From assembly GCF_000382405.1 (NCBI RefSeq), contig NZ_KB908272.1, positions 29,399 through 93,398 on the forward strand: DNA of 64,000 nt. Reading direction: 5' to 3'. Position 1 is the first letter of the stretch. Each line of letters opens with the position of its first letter. The position numbers and the translations under genes are program-made. Below the pieces are notes generated by a model. That model worked only from the letters and a program-made list of their open reading frames with translations. It made no database searches and was not told the DNA's origin. The stretch is from Mycobacterium sp. 141. GTDB lineage: Bacteria; Actinomycetota; Actinomycetes; Mycobacteriales; Mycobacteriaceae. Below, piece by piece: positions 54,407 to 63,342 of the stretch.

Positions 54407-54432
54407 CCGGATACCTTACGCCCGGATACCTT
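54407..54432. repeat. 15-base-period direct repeat before P450 gene
   Basis: CCGGATACCTT occurs at 54407-54417 and again at 54422-54432, 15 bases apart, about 310 bases before the P450 start. Direct repeats at this spacing may be paired binding sites of a regulator. Confidence 0.4.
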
Positions 54433-54744
54433 CGCTCACACCCACCGCCCTCAGGCCGAAGATCGCCTCCGTACCCCCGAAGCAATTCTACCGGCGGGCG
54501 CTACCAGCGAGAATCATGGTGAGATCAATGCCGTGCCGATCCAAATCCCGCACTCTCTCGTGCCCCGAGGCGGGTCAGGCTGCGCAAGCAAACGCTGTTA
54601 CATTAGCGCAATTGCATGTCCATTCCGGCTATCTGATTCGGGTATCGGCCAGCACCAGAACACCAAGCTTTCGAACGCGACCCGAATGAGACGGATTCGC
54701 AATGGTGTCCATCGTTGCCAAATCTTCTCCGGGAGGCACCGGCA

Positions 54745-56064
54745 ATGCCGGCTCAGTTGATCAAGTCACCCGCTGGGCTCCTCCGCGCGGCTGCTGCCGC
54801 GGTCGACCCGGTCAGGTTCTTCCACCGACATGCCGCCAGGGACAGCCCAATCGAACTGAGCTTCCCCGGCCTCGGCGAGGTCATGTTCTTCGGAACCGCC
54901 GACGCCGCCCGCGACATCCTGACCATGCCTGCTGCACAGTCTGAGGCACCCACGCCGAATCCGATCGAACCGGTTGTCGGGCCCGGATCTTTGATCTTGC
55001 TGTCCGGTGAACAGCACCATCGTGAACGCGGTCTGTTGATGCCGGCCTTCCACGGGGAACGGGTCAAGAAGTACAGCGACATCATCTGCTCGGCGACCCA
55101 CGAGGAGATCCAAACCGTACGGCCCGGGGACTCGATCGCCGTGCGCCGGCTGGCCGTTAAAGTCACCCTGCACATCGCCATCCGGGTGGTGTTCAGCGTC
55201 GCCGAGCCCGACCGGCGCGCCATGTACACCCAGGCGATCACCGCCCTGATGCGCGCCAACACTGCGCCACTGATGCTGCTTCCCGCGTTGCGGCGCGGAC
55301 TCGGCGGCTACGGCCCGTGGGCGCGACTGTTGCGGCTGCGCGACGATCTCGACCGGCTGCTCTCGGATGACATGGACACCCGGACAAGCAGCAGCCTCGC
55401 CGACTCCGACATGCTCGACATTCTGCTGTCGGCGACCGACGAAAGCGGTCAGGGTCGCAACGGCCAGGCCATTCACGATCAGCTCAGAACACTGCTCGCC
55501 GCTGGTCACGAGACGACCGCCACCTCGATGGTGTGGACGCTGTATCACATCTACCGCGACGACGCGGTCCGGCAGCGGGTCGCCGATGAGGTGGTCCAGG
55601 CCCAGACCCCGTCGGAGATGATCGCGCTGCCCTACCTCGGCGCGGTCATCAAAGAGACACTGCGCATGCATCCGCCCGTTCCCGTCGTACTACGTCGCCT
55701 GACCAGCCCCATGACCATCGGCGGTGTCGCGTGCACGAGTGGTCAGGTCGTGGGAATCGCCTTGTACGCGCTGCATTTCAATCCGGCAATCTGGACCGAC
55801 CCGGAGCAGTTCCGCCCGGAGCGATTCATGGACTCCAAAATCTCACCGTTCCAGTTCGCACCGTTCGGTGGCGGCTACCGTCGGTGCATCGGCGCGGCGT
55901 TCGCGAATTCGGAGCTTGCCATCGTCATCGCGACGATCATGAAGACCTTGGAGCTGCGGATGCCGGCGCGGGACCGCGCGCGCCCCGCGCCACGCAGCGC
56001 AGCGCGGGGAATTGCCATGGCTCCCGCACGCGAGGTCACCCTCGACGTCATCGATCGCCACTGA
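54745..56064 (+). CDS. Cytochrome P450
   Basis: A 439-residue P450 monooxygenase. The heme-ligand loop FAPFGGGYRRCIG places the axial Cys at 381; the I-helix is LLAAGHETTATS (about 251-260) and the K-helix ExxR is KETLRM (304-307). The arrangement resembles the CYP138/CYP51-like mycobacterial P450s with PERF (RPERFMD). The ATG with GGGAGG upstream is preferred to a TTG 30 bases earlier. It needs a ferredoxin partner that is not encoded nearby. It is divergent from the biosynthetic operon, with an oxidase remnant and a methyltransferase downstream. Confidence 0.93.
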   Translation: MPAQLIKSPAGLLRAAAAAVDPVRFFHRHAARDSPIELSFPGLGEVMFFGTADAARDILTMPAAQSEAPTPNPIEPVVGPGSLILLSGEQHHRERGLLMPAFHGERVKKYSDIICSATHEEIQTVRPGDSIAVRRLAVKVTLHIAIRVVFSVAEPDRRAMYTQAITALMRANTAPLMLLPALRRGLGGYGPWARLLRLRDDLDRLLSDDMDTRTSSSLADSDMLDILLSATDESGQGRNGQAIHDQLRTLLAAGHETTATSMVWTLYHIYRDDAVRQRVADEVVQAQTPSEMIALPYLGAVIKETLRMHPPVPVVLRRLTSPMTIGGVACTSGQVVGIALYALHFNPAIWTDPEQFRPERFMDSKISPFQFAPFGGGYRRCIGAAFANSELAIVIATIMKTLELRMPARDRARPAPRSAARGIAMAPAREVTLDVIDRH

Positions 56065-56089
56065 GTCCGCCGTCGGTCCTGGAGGTCAA

Positions 56090-56942
56090 ATGTCAACAGA
56101 CGCACGGCAGTTCCGTCGAGGCGCTGATGGCTACGAGGCCGCGCGGCGCGCCGTCTGGGTGGGTATCTGCCGGTCGGGCCCGCATGTGAGAGCGGCATCG
56201 GCGTAGAGGTCGTCACCGCCGACGGCCAGCGGATGTATTGCGACGCCGACGAAAATTCCGACTTGTTCTGGGCCGCGCGCGGTTCCGGTCCCGGATTCTT
56301 CGCTGTGGTGACGGCCTTTCACCTCCCAGCTGCACCCACGACCGGCGGTCTGCGGCAGCTGCCTGTACATCTATCGTGGTGGCCTCCCCCGCCTTCGCCG
56401 ATACCGAAGCCGAGGCCGCCCTGTCGATCCTGTCCAGCTGTCCGGCCGTCGATCGGGCGATCGTCAAAATCCCCTACACCACCACCGATCTGACCGGCTG
56501 GTATGGCGCGGTCATGAGCAACTACCCGACGGGGCACCGCTATGTCGCCGACAACATGTGGACATCAGCGTCGGCTGAGGACCTGCTACCGGGCATTGAC
56601 CGTATCGTCGAGACCATGCCGCCACCGCCGTCACATTTCCTGATGTACGACTGGAGCCCGTCGCCCGCGCGGGAGGAGCTGTTCTACGGGTTGGAGGACG
56701 AGATCAACATGGCGCTCTACGCTGTGTGGCCCGACCCGGCCGACGACGACCGATACCGCGACTGGCCCCGCGACAACATGGCGGCCATGGCACACCTGGC
56801 CACCGGAGTCGGCCTCGCTGATGAGAACCTGGGCCGGCGGCCCGCCCGGTTCGCCACCGATGAGAACATGGCCCGGCTCGACGTACTGCGCACCAAATAC
56901 GATCCCGACGGGCTGTTCAACAGCTGGATGGACCGCCCGTGA
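56090..56942 (+). pseudogene. Broken FAD-linked (berberine-bridge-like) oxidase
   Basis: The remains of a BBE-type FAD oxidase that would normally have about 450 residues. A normal start with GGAGG gives MSTDARQFRRGADGYEAARR, the usual N-terminus. After about 40 codons it stops, and the middle of the FAD domain including the His/Cys flavin attachment region is missing. The FAD domain resumes in a different frame (VEVVTADGQRMYCDADENSD, then LFWAARGSGPGFFAVVTAFH). A further shift near 56330-56390 leads to the intact C-terminal half (DDDRYRDWPRDNMAAMAH, KYDPDGLFNSW). At least one deletion and two frame changes make a working enzyme unlikely. Confidence 0.8.
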
Positions 56943-57691
56943 GCTGGCAGCGCCACGCTCCATTTTTCCGAACTTCCTTCTGGCGCATGGCGTTACGCCA
57001 GCGCAATATCATGGCCACCGGACAGGTCGGCGACGGGCGTGAAGCGGCCGCAGCCAAGTACGTCATGGCCAATGCCCGCCGCGGTGACCCGGATGACGTG
57101 ATCGCCACGATCGACAGATTCGCCTACCAGGAGTCGTTCCTGATCAACGTAGGCGACGAGAAGGGCGCGCTGCTCGATGCTGCGGTGGCCCGCGCACACC
57201 CACGGCTTGCACTGGAACTGGGCACCTATTGCGGCTACGGCGCGCTGCGGATCGCTCGAGCGGCGCCGACGGCGCGGGTGTTCTCGATCGAACTGGCCGC
57301 CGCGAACGCCGAGATCGCGCGCAGCATATGGGCTCACGCCGGGCTGGCCGACCGGATCACCTGTGTGGTGGGGACAATCGGTGACGGCGGGCTCACCCTC
57401 GACACCCTTGAACAATACGAATTCACAACGGGAACAGTCGATTTCATATTCCTCGACCACAACAAGAGCGCCTACTTGGCCGATCTTCACAGCGTGTTGG
57501 ACCGAGGCTGGCTGCACCGCGGGACGATCGTCGTCGCCGACAATGTCAGACTTCCCGGGGCACCCGACTATCTGGCCTACATGCGCGCTGAACAGGGCAC
57601 GCACTGGAACACCGTGGAGCACAAGACCCACGGCGAGTATCAGACTCTGCTGCGCGATGTGATGCTGGAATCGGAATACCTGGGCGGTTGA
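56939..57691 (+). CDS. O-methyltransferase (catechol-type)
   Basis: A 250-residue class I SAM-dependent methyltransferase of the COMT/CCoAOMT group. The SAM site is LALELGTYCGYGALRIA, the acidic ribose-binding residue is in VFSIELAAANAEIA, and the metal/catalytic region is VDFIFLDHNKSAYLADL followed by VVADNV. GTG start overlaps the end of the broken oxidase by four bases. A catechol O-methyltransferase (Rv1703c) lies near xerD in M. tuberculosis in the same relative orientation, so this is probably its counterpart and part of the older locus rather than of the cluster. Confidence 0.88.
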   Translation: MSWQRHAPFFRTSFWRMALRQRNIMATGQVGDGREAAAAKYVMANARRGDPDDVIATIDRFAYQESFLINVGDEKGALLDAAVARAHPRLALELGTYCGYGALRIARAAPTARVFSIELAAANAEIARSIWAHAGLADRITCVVGTIGDGGLTLDTLEQYEFTTGTVDFIFLDHNKSAYLADLHSVLDRGWLHRGTIVVADNVRLPGAPDYLAYMRAEQGTHWNTVEHKTHGEYQTLLRDVMLESEYLGG

Positions 57692-57695
57692 CCAG

Positions 57696-58712
57696 CTAGC
57701 GGGCGCGCGGATGCGCCCCGGCCCACACCTCGCGCAGGGTATGCACGGTGACCATGGTGTAGATCTGCGTGGTGGTCACCGAAGCGTGCCCCAGCAGTTC
57801 CTGTACGACACGCACGTCGGCACCGCCTTCGATCAAGTGTGTCGCGAATGAGTGCCGCAGTGTGTGGGGCGACACCGCCGAGGTGATCCCGGCGCGCGCG
57901 GCCGCATCCTGCAGTACCTGCCACGCACTCTGCCGGGAAAGCCGGCCGCCGCGGGCGTTGAGGAAGATAGCCGGGGTGCCACGGCCGCGGCGAGCCAGAT
58001 CGGGCCGTCCGCGTACCAGATAGGCGTCGAGTGCGCTGACCGCCGGACGGCCGATCGGGACGAGCCGCTGCTTGCCGCCCTTGCCGTGCAACAGCACCGA
58101 CCGGGCGTGGGTGTCGATGTCGTCGACGGCGAGCCCGACCGCTTCGGATATGCGGGCCCCGGTCGAGTACAGCAGCTCCAGCAGTGCGCGGTTGCGCAGC
58201 GTCAACGGGCCGTCTGCCTCACTCTCACCCCCGGCGGCCTCCAGCAGCGCCAGCACCTCGTCGAGCGTCAGGCTCTTGGGCAACCGGCGGCTCGGGGTGG
58301 GCGGCCGGACTGCCCGAGCGACGTCGAGTTCGGTCAGCCCTTCCGCGGCGGCGAACCGGTGCAGGCCGCGGACCGCGACCACCGCCCTGGCCGCGGATAC
58401 CGCCGAGAGCGCGGTCACGCCGGCATCGGGATCACCGCGGCGCAGCGCGACCAGGAAATCGCTGACGTCAGTCTCGGCCACGTTGGCCAGATCGTCGATG
58501 CCGTGCTGGGTCAAGTGCTCGGTGTACCGGCGCAGATCGCGCCGGTAGGAGCTCAATGTGTTGGCCGCAACACCTCGTTCGATGGTCAAATGGTCGAGGT
58601 AGCCCTGTATCTGGGTCTCCAACGCGGACGGTCCGGCAGCCGATGAGCCGCTTGCGCGAAGAGCAGAAGACCCCGATGAGCCGCTTGCGCGAAGAGGCGA
58701 CGATAAAGTCAC
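57696..58712 (-). CDS. xerD: Site-specific tyrosine recombinase XerD
   Basis: A 338-residue tyrosine recombinase which with XerC resolves chromosome dimers at dif. The catalytic residues are visible: Arg in STGARISEAVG, Lys in HGKGGKQRLV, HxxR in HTLRHSFATH, His in LLGHASVTTTQIYT and the Tyr nucleophile in QIYT. The SAM-like N-terminal domain starts at LETQIQGYLDHLTIERG. In front of it are about 30 extra residues (LRASGSS repeated), compared with the 311-residue M. tuberculosis protein as I recall it. They derive from a 33-base DNA repeat. The GTG start overlaps the Nudix stop (GTGA). Confidence 0.94.
   Translation of the reverse strand: MTLSSPLRASGSSGSSALRASGSSAAGPSALETQIQGYLDHLTIERGVAANTLSSYRRDLRRYTEHLTQHGIDDLANVAETDVSDFLVALRRGDPDAGVTALSAVSAARAVVAVRGLHRFAAAEGLTELDVARAVRPPTPSRRLPKSLTLDEVLALLEAAGGESEADGPLTLRNRALLELLYSTGARISEAVGLAVDDIDTHARSVLLHGKGGKQRLVPIGRPAVSALDAYLVRGRPDLARRGRGTPAIFLNARGGRLSRQSAWQVLQDAAARAGITSAVSPHTLRHSFATHLIEGGADVRVVQELLGHASVTTTQIYTMVTVHTLREVWAGAHPRAR
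58641..58696. repeat. 23-base direct repeat, period 33, inside xerD start
   Basis: An identical 23-base sequence (beginning CGATGAGCCGCTTGCGCG) is found at 58641-58663 and 58674-58696. The 33-base period keeps the xerD frame and encodes an 11-residue repeat. A related copy in opposite orientation relative to the plus strand lies before parA at about 45418-45440, and there contains the ribosome binding site. Confidence 0.85.
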
Positions 58713-59329
58713 TGCAGGCCTTTGCGGCGCCGGAATGCCGTTGGTCGATCAGTCCAGGGTGCGTCGACCGGGCGCAGCGAGTCCACATCGGGCATCGCGT
58801 GCGCGGCCAGAATCCCGGCTATTGCAATCGAATTCACGATCTCGCCGGAGAAGACCCGGGATACCGCCTGAGCCAACGGAACCCGTTCGACGCGCATGTC
58901 GGCTTCCTCGTCGTGCGCATCGGGCCGGCCGACTTCGGTCAGCCCCGTGGCCAGGAAGATTCGCACGCTCTCGTCGGAGAACCCGGGCGTGGAGTCCAGA
59001 TCGACGAGCGTGCGCCAGTGCGCGGCGGCCAGTCCGACTTCCTCTTTGAGCTCGCGAGCCGCCGTGACCTCGGGCGGCTCGCCGCCCACGTCCAGCAGTC
59101 CGGCGGGCAGCTCCCACAGCCGCCGGCCAAGCGGGTGCCGGTACTGGTACACGAGCACCACGTTGTCGTCGTCATCGAGGGCGACAACGGCAGCCGCTCC
59201 GTAGTGCTCGACGATCTCACGCCGGGCCGACTTGCCCCCGGGCATGCTGACCTCATCGGCACGCAGAGCGAAAATCTTTCCGACGTAAACGGTTTCGCTT
59301 GCGAGCGTGTTGAAGTCGTGTTCAGCCAC
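58709..59329 (-). CDS. Nudix hydrolase, ADP-ribose pyrophosphatase type
   Basis: A 206-residue Nudix enzyme. The box GGEPPEVTAARELKEEVGL with the preceding PAGLLDV is typical of ADP-ribose pyrophosphatases, which cut ADP-ribose to AMP and ribose 5-phosphate. An N-terminal beta-strand domain for dimerisation (ETVYVGKIFALRADEVSMPG) also fits. It corresponds in position to Rv1700 of M. tuberculosis, overlapping pyrG by eight bases and xerD by four, so the three are co-transcribed. Confidence 0.93.
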   Translation of the reverse strand: MAEHDFNTLASETVYVGKIFALRADEVSMPGGKSARREIVEHYGAAAVVALDDDDNVVLVYQYRHPLGRRLWELPAGLLDVGGEPPEVTAARELKEEVGLAAAHWRTLVDLDSTPGFSDESVRIFLATGLTEVGRPDAHDEEADMRVERVPLAQAVSRVFSGEIVNSIAIAGILAAHAMPDVDSLRPVDAPWTDRPTAFRRRKGLQ

Positions 59330-61088
59330 GGATTTCCGATGTCTCCAGGGAGTGATTCAAGGACTCCGGGTCACCCTCGTCGTTGTACGACTCAGGCAGG
59401 TCCATGCCGGGCAGCCGTTCCTCGGCCTTGTAGGTCAGCGCCGCACCGATGAACGCCGCGAACAACGGGTGCGGCCGGGTGGGCCTGCTCTTGAGTTCCG
59501 GGTGCGCCTGGGTGCCGACCAGGAACGGATGAATCTCGGGGGCGTACTCGACGAACTCGACCAGGTGGCCGTCGGGAGATGTACCAGAGAACCGCAGGCC
59601 ACTCTGAGCGATCCGGTCCCGGTAAGCGTTGTTAACCTCGTACCGGTGGCGGTGGCGCTCGGACACCTCGGTGGCACCGTAGGCCTGTGCCACCACCGAT
59701 CCGGGCTGCAGGACCGCCGGGTACGCGCCGAGGCGCATGGTGCCGCCGAGGTCGGCCTCGCCGGACACCGCCTCCTGCTGGTCGGCCATCGTGGAGATCA
59801 CCGGGTCGGGCGTGGCCGGATCGAACTCGGCGGAGTTCGCACCGGTGATGCCGACGGTCCGCGCGGCCTCAATCACGATGCATTGCAGTCCGAGACACAG
59901 TCCCAGCACCGGTAGCCGCCGCTTGCGGGCATAGCTGATGGCGCCGATCTTGCCTTCGATACCGCGGATACCGAATCCTCCGGGGATCAGCACTCCGTGG
60001 ACGTCGGACAAGGCCGCAGCGGCGCCGCTCTCGGTCTCGCAGTCATCGGAGGCAACCCACCGCATCTCCACCTTGGCGCGGTGCTTGAAGCCGCCGGCGC
60101 GCAGTGCCTCGGCAACCGACAGATAAGCGTCGGAAAGGTCGATGTACTTGCCCACCAAGGCGATCCGCACGGTTTCCTGCGGGTCATGAACGCGACGTAG
60201 CAGGTCGTCCCATTCCGTCCAGTCGACGTCGCGGAAGGGCAGATTCAGCCTGCGCACCACATACGCGTCCAGTTCCTCGCGGTGCAGCACCTTGGGGATG
60301 TCGTAGATCGACGGGGCGTCGGGCGTGGAGATCACGCCGTCGACGTCGACATCGCACATCAGCGCGATCTTGTTCTTCAGCGGCTCGGGGACGTCGCGGT
60401 CACAGCGCAGGATCAGCGCGTCGGGAGTGATACCGATGCTGCGCAGGGCGGCCACCGAATGCTGGGTGGGCTTGGTTTTCAGTTCGCCCGATGGTGCGAG
60501 GTAAGGAACCAGCGACACATGCAGGAAGAAGACGTTCTCGCGACCCACGTCGTGGCGGACCTGGCGGGCCGCCTCCAGAAAAGGCTGCGATTCGATATCG
60601 CCGACCGTGCCGCCGATTTCGGTGATCACCACGTCGGGCCGGTGCCCGTGCGCGTCGGGCTCTGCCATGTCCAGGATGCGGTTCTTGATCTCGTCGGTGA
60701 TGTGCGGGATCACCTGCACCGTGTCACCGAGATACTCACCGCGGCGTTCCTTCGCGATGACCGTCGAATAGACCTGGCCCGTGGTCACATTGGCCGAGCC
60801 GGACAGGTCACGGTCCAGGAACCGCTCGTAGTGGCCGACGTCGAGATCAGTTTCGGCGCCGTCCTCCGTGACGAAGACCTCACCGTGTTGGAACGGGTTC
60901 ATGGTGCCCGGGTCGACGTTGAGGTATGGGTCGAGCTTCTGCATGGTCACCTGCAGTCCCCGCGCGGTCAGCAGCTGACCGAGGCTGGACGCGGTCAGAC
61001 CTTTTCCGAGTGACGACACCACACCACCGGTGACGAAGAGATGCTTGGTGGTGGTGTGCGGGTGCTTGCGTAAGGCGGGCAAAAGCAA
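59322..61088 (-). CDS. pyrG: CTP synthase
   Basis: A 588-residue amidotransferase that converts UTP to CTP with ATP and glutamine. The N-terminal synthetase domain has KHLFVTGGVVSSLGKGLTAS and DPYLNVDPGTMNPFQHGEVF; the C-terminal glutaminase domain has the nucleophile in LGLCLGLQCIVIE and the His-Glu pair in AHPELKSRPTRPHPLF. An Asp/Glu-rich C-terminal tail is usual in mycobacteria. It is essential for pyrimidine nucleotide supply. Start MLLPALRKHP is the most upstream available. Confidence 0.97.
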   Translation of the reverse strand: MLLPALRKHPHTTTKHLFVTGGVVSSLGKGLTASSLGQLLTARGLQVTMQKLDPYLNVDPGTMNPFQHGEVFVTEDGAETDLDVGHYERFLDRDLSGSANVTTGQVYSTVIAKERRGEYLGDTVQVIPHITDEIKNRILDMAEPDAHGHRPDVVITEIGGTVGDIESQPFLEAARQVRHDVGRENVFFLHVSLVPYLAPSGELKTKPTQHSVAALRSIGITPDALILRCDRDVPEPLKNKIALMCDVDVDGVISTPDAPSIYDIPKVLHREELDAYVVRRLNLPFRDVDWTEWDDLLRRVHDPQETVRIALVGKYIDLSDAYLSVAEALRAGGFKHRAKVEMRWVASDDCETESGAAAALSDVHGVLIPGGFGIRGIEGKIGAISYARKRRLPVLGLCLGLQCIVIEAARTVGITGANSAEFDPATPDPVISTMADQQEAVSGEADLGGTMRLGAYPAVLQPGSVVAQAYGATEVSERHRHRYEVNNAYRDRIAQSGLRFSGTSPDGHLVEFVEYAPEIHPFLVGTQAHPELKSRPTRPHPLFAAFIGAALTYKAEERLPGMDLPESYNDEGDPESLNHSLETSEIRG

Positions 61089-61205
61089 CCTCCGTGACGA
61101 CGGGCAGGGGATCGCCGAACTGGCCTGGGGCCTGCCGACCCACGGAATCTCACCCTAACACTGTCACCGACAAGTGGTCGCTGACGCGCCGCGGAGCAGT
61201 CAGCA

Positions 61206-62144
61206 CTACTGCGGCACGGTGACCGACGACGCACCACGGCCGGTGCCATATTGTCCCGGCTTGCCTCCGGCCGCGAGTTCTCCGAGAGCCAGCACGCTGG
61301 TGATCTGACCGGCACTGCTGTCGGCGTCGTCGACGGTGCTGACCGCACCGGCCAGGCCGTCGTCGGACCTGACCACGGCAACCGGACCCGTACCGGATGC
61401 CGATCCGTCCCGGCCGACCAGAACCACCCCGGACCCGTGCGGGGCCAGACCGGCGGCCAACCGCGCCACAGTGGCGCCCCGGTTGCCGCCGTCGTCACCC
61501 AGTGCGCCGCCCGTCACGATCACCGCGGTGTTGGCCGCGCCGATATGCCCGTTGTAGCTCAGGAACCCGGTGTCGCGGAGCGCGGTCAGCACGGTGTTTC
61601 GCTGAGTGTCGTCGACCGGCGGAACCGTCGGGTTCTTGTCGATCAGCAGCGTCATGCCGAGCAGGTCGCCCGCCTGCGAGCCCTGGTCGAGAGCAGCGGT
61701 GTTGAGCTGTTTGCCGGCAGGCACGATCGGCGAGTTGACTACTGACAGCAGCTTGTCGGCGGAGTTGGCCTCGACGAACTCGCTCGTCAGCGATACCTCG
61801 CCGGTGGCGGTGCCGCCGGCTTGTCCGATGATGCGCGCAATCGCGTCGACATCGCCATCGGCGGCGTCCGGCGTACGAAACACCACCACAGATTTGTCCT
61901 TGAGCGCGTCACGCACCATCCGCGGGGCCAGTAGCGTATCGAATTCCCCTGCAGCGTTGAGCTTCTGGTTGAGGGCGTTCTTGTCTTCGGTGAGCGAGTC
62001 GATCTGATGCTGGAGTTGCTGTTTGTCATCACGCAATCCGGACAACACCGTGTTGGACAGCAACCCGGACCCGAGCGCCACCCCGATGGCCAGCGCGAGG
62101 AACACTGCCGCCAACGAGATCGCATGTGCGCGTAGTGAAATCAC
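61206..62144 (-). CDS. mctB: Copper efflux outer-membrane protein MctB
   Basis: A 312-residue protein of the MctB/SteB family. A single N-terminal membrane helix or uncleaved signal (AHAISLAAVFLALAIGVALG) is followed by a coiled-coil segment (LRDDKQQLQHQIDSLTEDK) and a beta-rich domain. In M. tuberculosis (Rv1698) it is required to keep intracellular copper low and was proposed as an outer-membrane channel. It lies 13 bases after steA, and the pair is probably co-transcribed. Confidence 0.92.
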   Translation of the reverse strand: MISLRAHAISLAAVFLALAIGVALGSGLLSNTVLSGLRDDKQQLQHQIDSLTEDKNALNQKLNAAGEFDTLLAPRMVRDALKDKSVVVFRTPDAADGDVDAIARIIGQAGGTATGEVSLTSEFVEANSADKLLSVVNSPIVPAGKQLNTAALDQGSQAGDLLGMTLLIDKNPTVPPVDDTQRNTVLTALRDTGFLSYNGHIGAANTAVIVTGGALGDDGGNRGATVARLAAGLAPHGSGVVLVGRDGSASGTGPVAVVRSDDGLAGAVSTVDDADSSAGQITSVLALGELAAGGKPGQYGTGRGASSVTVPQ

Positions 62145-62157
62145 AACTCAACCATCG

Positions 62158-63342
62158 CTAATTGATCAGGCTCTGCACCCAGGCGGTGAGTTGGTGCCAG
62201 TAGTTGACCACCCAGTCGAGCACCGCGGCGTCGGTCCGCGACACCCACAGCGCGACGATGACGGCGACCAGCATGGCCAGCACCAGCAGCGCAATGGCTC
62301 CGCCGGACACCCGGCTGCGATAGAGAGTTGCCACCGCCTTCGCGTCGACCAGCTTCTCCCCCACCTTGAGCCGGGTCAGGAAGGTCGACGGGTTGCTGGC
62401 CTGGCGCGAGCGGTCGAAGAACTCCTCGATGTTGGCGGTGTGGCCGGCGGTGACGATCAGCGATGCCCCGTGGTGGTCGCAGAGCAGCAACGCGAGGTCG
62501 GTAGCTGACCCGGCAGCCGGGAACGTCATCGCACCGATCCCGAGATCCTGGATGCGCTCAAGTCCGGCGGCGTGGCCATCGGCGTCGGCGGGCAGCACCA
62601 CCTGGGCGCCGCTGCGCAGCACCTCGACACTCAATTTGTCCGGGTCGCCGACGATGAGCGCAGGCCGGTAGCCGGCCTTGCGCAGCACGTCGGCGCCGAC
62701 TCCGACGCCGACGAGGACCGGCTGGTACTCCTTGATGAACGGCTTGAGAGCCTTGAGATCGGCGGCCGCGTCGGCTTCCTCTGCGACGATCACCACGTGC
62801 CTGCGGTGCAAGTCGACGTCGACGTCGGGGATCCCGATACCGTCGATGAGCAACGGGCTCTCACTGCGGATGAACTCGATCGTGTTCCCCGCGAACGCCT
62901 CGAGATGTGCCACCAACCCGCTCTTGGCCTCGTGCATGAGGTCGTGGATCTCGTGGTCGGTGCGCTCGGTACCCAGCGCGATGCGCCGGTCTCCGGCGTA
63001 GACGCCGCCGTTGTGCAACCGCACCCGCGAGCCGTCCTTGACCTTCTTGAAGATCTCGGGGCCGGCCTCGTCGATGAGGATCACGCCGTTGGCGACCAGC
63101 ACCTCCGGGCCGAGGTTGGGGTAGCGACCCGAGATGGAGGGGGACGCGTTGACGACCCCCGCGACTTCGGCCTCGACCAGTGCATCGGCGGTAATCCGGT
63201 CGAGATCCTGGACGTCGAGGACGACGATGTCCCCGGCTCCGACACGTCGCAGCAATCTGTCGATGTCGCGGTCTACCCGAGCAGTTCCCGTAATCCCCGG
63301 GCGCGAGCTGGCATTGCGGGCAAGCAGCGCTGACATCTTCAT
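62158..63342 (-). CDS. steA: SteA-like cytokinetic membrane protein
   Basis: A 394-residue protein with a thiamin pyrophosphokinase-like catalytic domain (KAGYRPALIVGDPDKLSVEV, DADGHAAGLERIQDLG) and one C-terminal membrane helix (SGGAIALLVLAMLVAVIVALWV). Corynebacterial SteA with SteB is reported to act in cell separation. Despite the fold it is not thought to make thiamin diphosphate. Start at 63342 (MKMSALLARNASS) is chosen by agreement with remembered relatives; the frame is open ten codons more. Confidence 0.9.
   Translation of the reverse strand: MKMSALLARNASSRPGITGTARVDRDIDRLLRRVGAGDIVVLDVQDLDRITADALVEAEVAGVVNASPSISGRYPNLGPEVLVANGVILIDEAGPEIFKKVKDGSRVRLHNGGVYAGDRRIALGTERTDHEIHDLMHEAKSGLVAHLEAFAGNTIEFIRSESPLLIDGIGIPDVDVDLHRRHVVIVAEEADAAADLKALKPFIKEYQPVLVGVGVGADVLRKAGYRPALIVGDPDKLSVEVLRSGAQVVLPADADGHAAGLERIQDLGIGAMTFPAAGSATDLALLLCDHHGASLIVTAGHTANIEEFFDRSRQASNPSTFLTRLKVGEKLVDAKAVATLYRSRVSGGAIALLVLAMLVAVIVALWVSRTDAAVLDWVVNYWHQLTAWVQSLIN

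Larger units (their letters stand above)
53456..54744. promoter_or_regulatory. AT-rich 1.3 kb divergent region of the cluster
   Basis: The stretch between the ThDP enzyme and the P450, which are transcribed apart, has clearly lower GC content than the rest of the window, lowest at about 54220-54370. It has no convincing gene. The best candidate, an ATG at 54197 with GGGAGG upstream and 187 codons, has odd composition, runs into the P450 start and resembles nothing I know. Repeats that could bind regulators are listed separately. It is probably a long regulatory region or decayed DNA from an insertion. Confidence 0.5.

Noticed and set aside
54197..54760. Plus-strand frame with GGGAGG and ATG before the P450
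   Set aside because: Although the start looks good, the protein is Arg/His/Thr-rich without structure-like pattern and overlaps the P450 start; kept only as a remark in the region entry.
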